This document shows, in pieces, positions 62,885-64,000 of a DNA stretch of 64,000 bases. The stretch spans positions 143,543 through 207,542 of the forward strand of contig NZ_JYLI01000012.1 of assembly GCF_001439785.1 (NCBI RefSeq), given 5' to 3'. The stretch's first letter is position 1; each line of letters starts with the position of its first letter. Position numbers and translations under genes: made by a program. The notes below the pieces were generated by a model. The model saw only the letters and a list, made by a program, of their open reading frames with translations, was not told the DNA's origin and made no database searches. This DNA comes from Pseudomonas poae (GTDB lineage Bacteria > Pseudomonadota > Gammaproteobacteria > Pseudomonadales > Pseudomonadaceae).

Positions 62885-63886
62885 ATGAGGCTGCCAATAA
62901 GTACGCAGCGCGAGGTGCTACGCCTTACGAGCGACCCCAAGCTGTCGAATAGGGCTATTGGCCTATTAGCCAAAGTGTCCCATAACACTGTTCGCACCAT
63001 TCGGGATCAGTTGGCACAGTGTGGACAAAGCTGGGAAGAACTGAAGCACCTTGACGACAAAGCGCTGGCGGAGCGTCTGCATACCCAGCCAAAAGTCTCA
63101 TCTCAAAGGAAGGCTTACCCGTCATGGCCTGCCATCCATGAACAGCTAAAACTTCCTGACATCACCTTGGAACTCCTATGGCAAGAGTTTCGTACAAGCG
63201 AGCCAGAAGGCGTGTCTTATGCTCAGTTCACACGGATTTATCGTGAATGGGTCAATAGGCAAAAGCTGAGCATGCGACAGACTCACCTCCCCGGAGACAA
63301 GTGCTTCGTGGACTTTTGTGGCAGGACAATGCCTGTGACCAACCCGGATACTGGAGCAATCAGCCAAGCTCAGGTGTTCGTGGCAACGCTAGGTGCCTCG
63401 GGATACATTTTTGCCACCGCCGTGAGAAGTCAAACGATCCCAGACTGGCTCAGATGCAACATTCTGGCCCTGGAGTTCTTCGACGGGGTTCCACGGTTCG
63501 TTGTGCCTGATAATTTGAAGTCAGCAGTGACGAAAAACACGAGAGATGTGGTGACCCTAAATCGTGCCTACGCCGAGTTTTCTGAGCACTACGGATTTCA
63601 AATTTACCCCGCCAGACCGCGTAAACCGCAAGACAAGTCGCTAGGTGAGATTGCTGTTCAACTGGTACAAAGATTCGTTCTCGCAAGGCTGAGAGCGAGC
63701 ACCTTTTTTTCCTTAGAAGAGCTCAACGAGAAAATCAGCTACTGGGTTGATGAGCTAAACAGTCGAATCACTCGAACGTACCCTAAGAGCCGAACCAGCC
63801 GCTTCCTTGAGCTTGACTATCCAGCCCTCAAGCCGCTCCCAGAACATAAGTACAGCTACAGCAAGTGGGTGTATGTAGTGGTCTAA
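62885..63886 (+). pseudogene. IS21 family transposase IstA, truncated by an IS3 element
   Basis: The first 333 residues of an IstA-type transposase are present: N-terminal helix-turn-helix (LSNRAIGLLAKVSHNTVRTI) and the DDE catalytic core with GDKCFVDFCGRTMPV (first Asp) and RFVVPDNLKSAV (second Asp) and a late glutamate region (KPQDKSLGEIAV). Normal IstA proteins are about 500 residues with a C-terminal domain. Here the frame is cut soon after EHKYSYSKW, where an IS3 end begins. The istB partner is not in the window. GAGGAG lies before the ATG. Confidence 0.85.
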
Positions 63887-64000
63887 TGAAACCGGACACC
63901 CATTTAGGCGAGAATGCTCGCCAGATCGAGGTGTCAGATGACCAAACAACGCCGCTCCTTTACTCCTGAATTCAAACGCGAGGCTGCCGACCTCGTGCTC
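63874..64000 (+). mobile_element. Left end of an IS3 family element (runs off the window)
   Basis: The element begins TGTAGTGGTCTAATGAAACC followed by GGACACCC, an IS3-type inverted repeat. It sits inside the IS21 istA gene, so it arrived later. Its orfA starts at 63938. Confidence 0.75.
63938..64000 (+). CDS. Partial IS3 family transposase OrfA
   Basis: The first 21 residues read MTKQRRSFTPEFKREAADLV, the typical start of IS3 OrfA with an HTH_Tnp_1 domain. The rest lies outside the window. Confidence 0.85.
   Translation, partial: MTKQRRSFTPEFKREAADLVL

Overview
The window reads as chromosomal DNA of a fluorescent pseudomonad (Pseudomonas fluorescens group). The gene orders tig-clpP-clpX-lon-hupB-ppiD, folD beside a tRNA Arg-His-Leu-His cluster, bkdR/bkdA1-bkdA2-bkdB-lpdV and pvdA-fpvI are Pseudomonas hallmarks. 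High GC codon use and many REP palindromes between genes fit this too. All calls come from reading the sequence; no database search was run.

Layout. 1-6.7 kb: a partial PLP desulfhydrase/deaminase, FadH, an EAL phosphodiesterase, a nitrilase-fold protein lacking catalytic residues, and an AraC regulator. 6.7-19.5 kb: a 28-codon gene, a DUF2242 lipoprotein, the protein quality-control block (ppiD, hupB, lon, clpX, clpP, tig, all on the minus strand, with a tRNA-like RNA below hupB and a sigma32-type promoter before lon), four tRNAs, folD and pbpG. 19.5-28.7 kb: small envelope proteins, a tripartite RND efflux operon, a RAYT remnant next to a REPIN, and copC-copD. 28.8-35.8 kb: a uronate uptake and oxidation cluster (OprD porin, uronate dehydrogenase, lactonase, TRAP transporter, aldose epimerase) with two copies of a shared operator-like motif. 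35.8-38.6 kb: EmrA/EmrB-type efflux.

38.7-43.9 kb is an AT-rich island unlike its surroundings. It holds three overlapping genes: a large sensor with a histidine-kinase ATPase domain, a stand-alone receiver, and a receiver fused to a nucleoside phosphorylase. This is the architecture of the Detocs anti-phage two-component system (dtcA, dtcB, dtcC). It is the most striking system in the window, but a described one.

44.2-48.2 kb: sulfide oxidation genes (TauE/SafE exporter, sulfide:quinone reductase, persulfide dioxygenase) and a tyrosinase. 48.2-55 kb: the branched-chain keto acid dehydrogenase operon with its regulator, and ilvE. 55-58.3 kb: a double GNAT protein and the DUF4130/radical SAM DNA metabolism pair. 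58.4-60.4 kb: pyoverdine genes pvdA and fpvI with a near-perfect PvdS box. 60.5-64 kb: a pile-up of broken insertion sequences (ISL3, IS21, IS3) and two unknown genes, lying where fpvI-linked genes would be expected.
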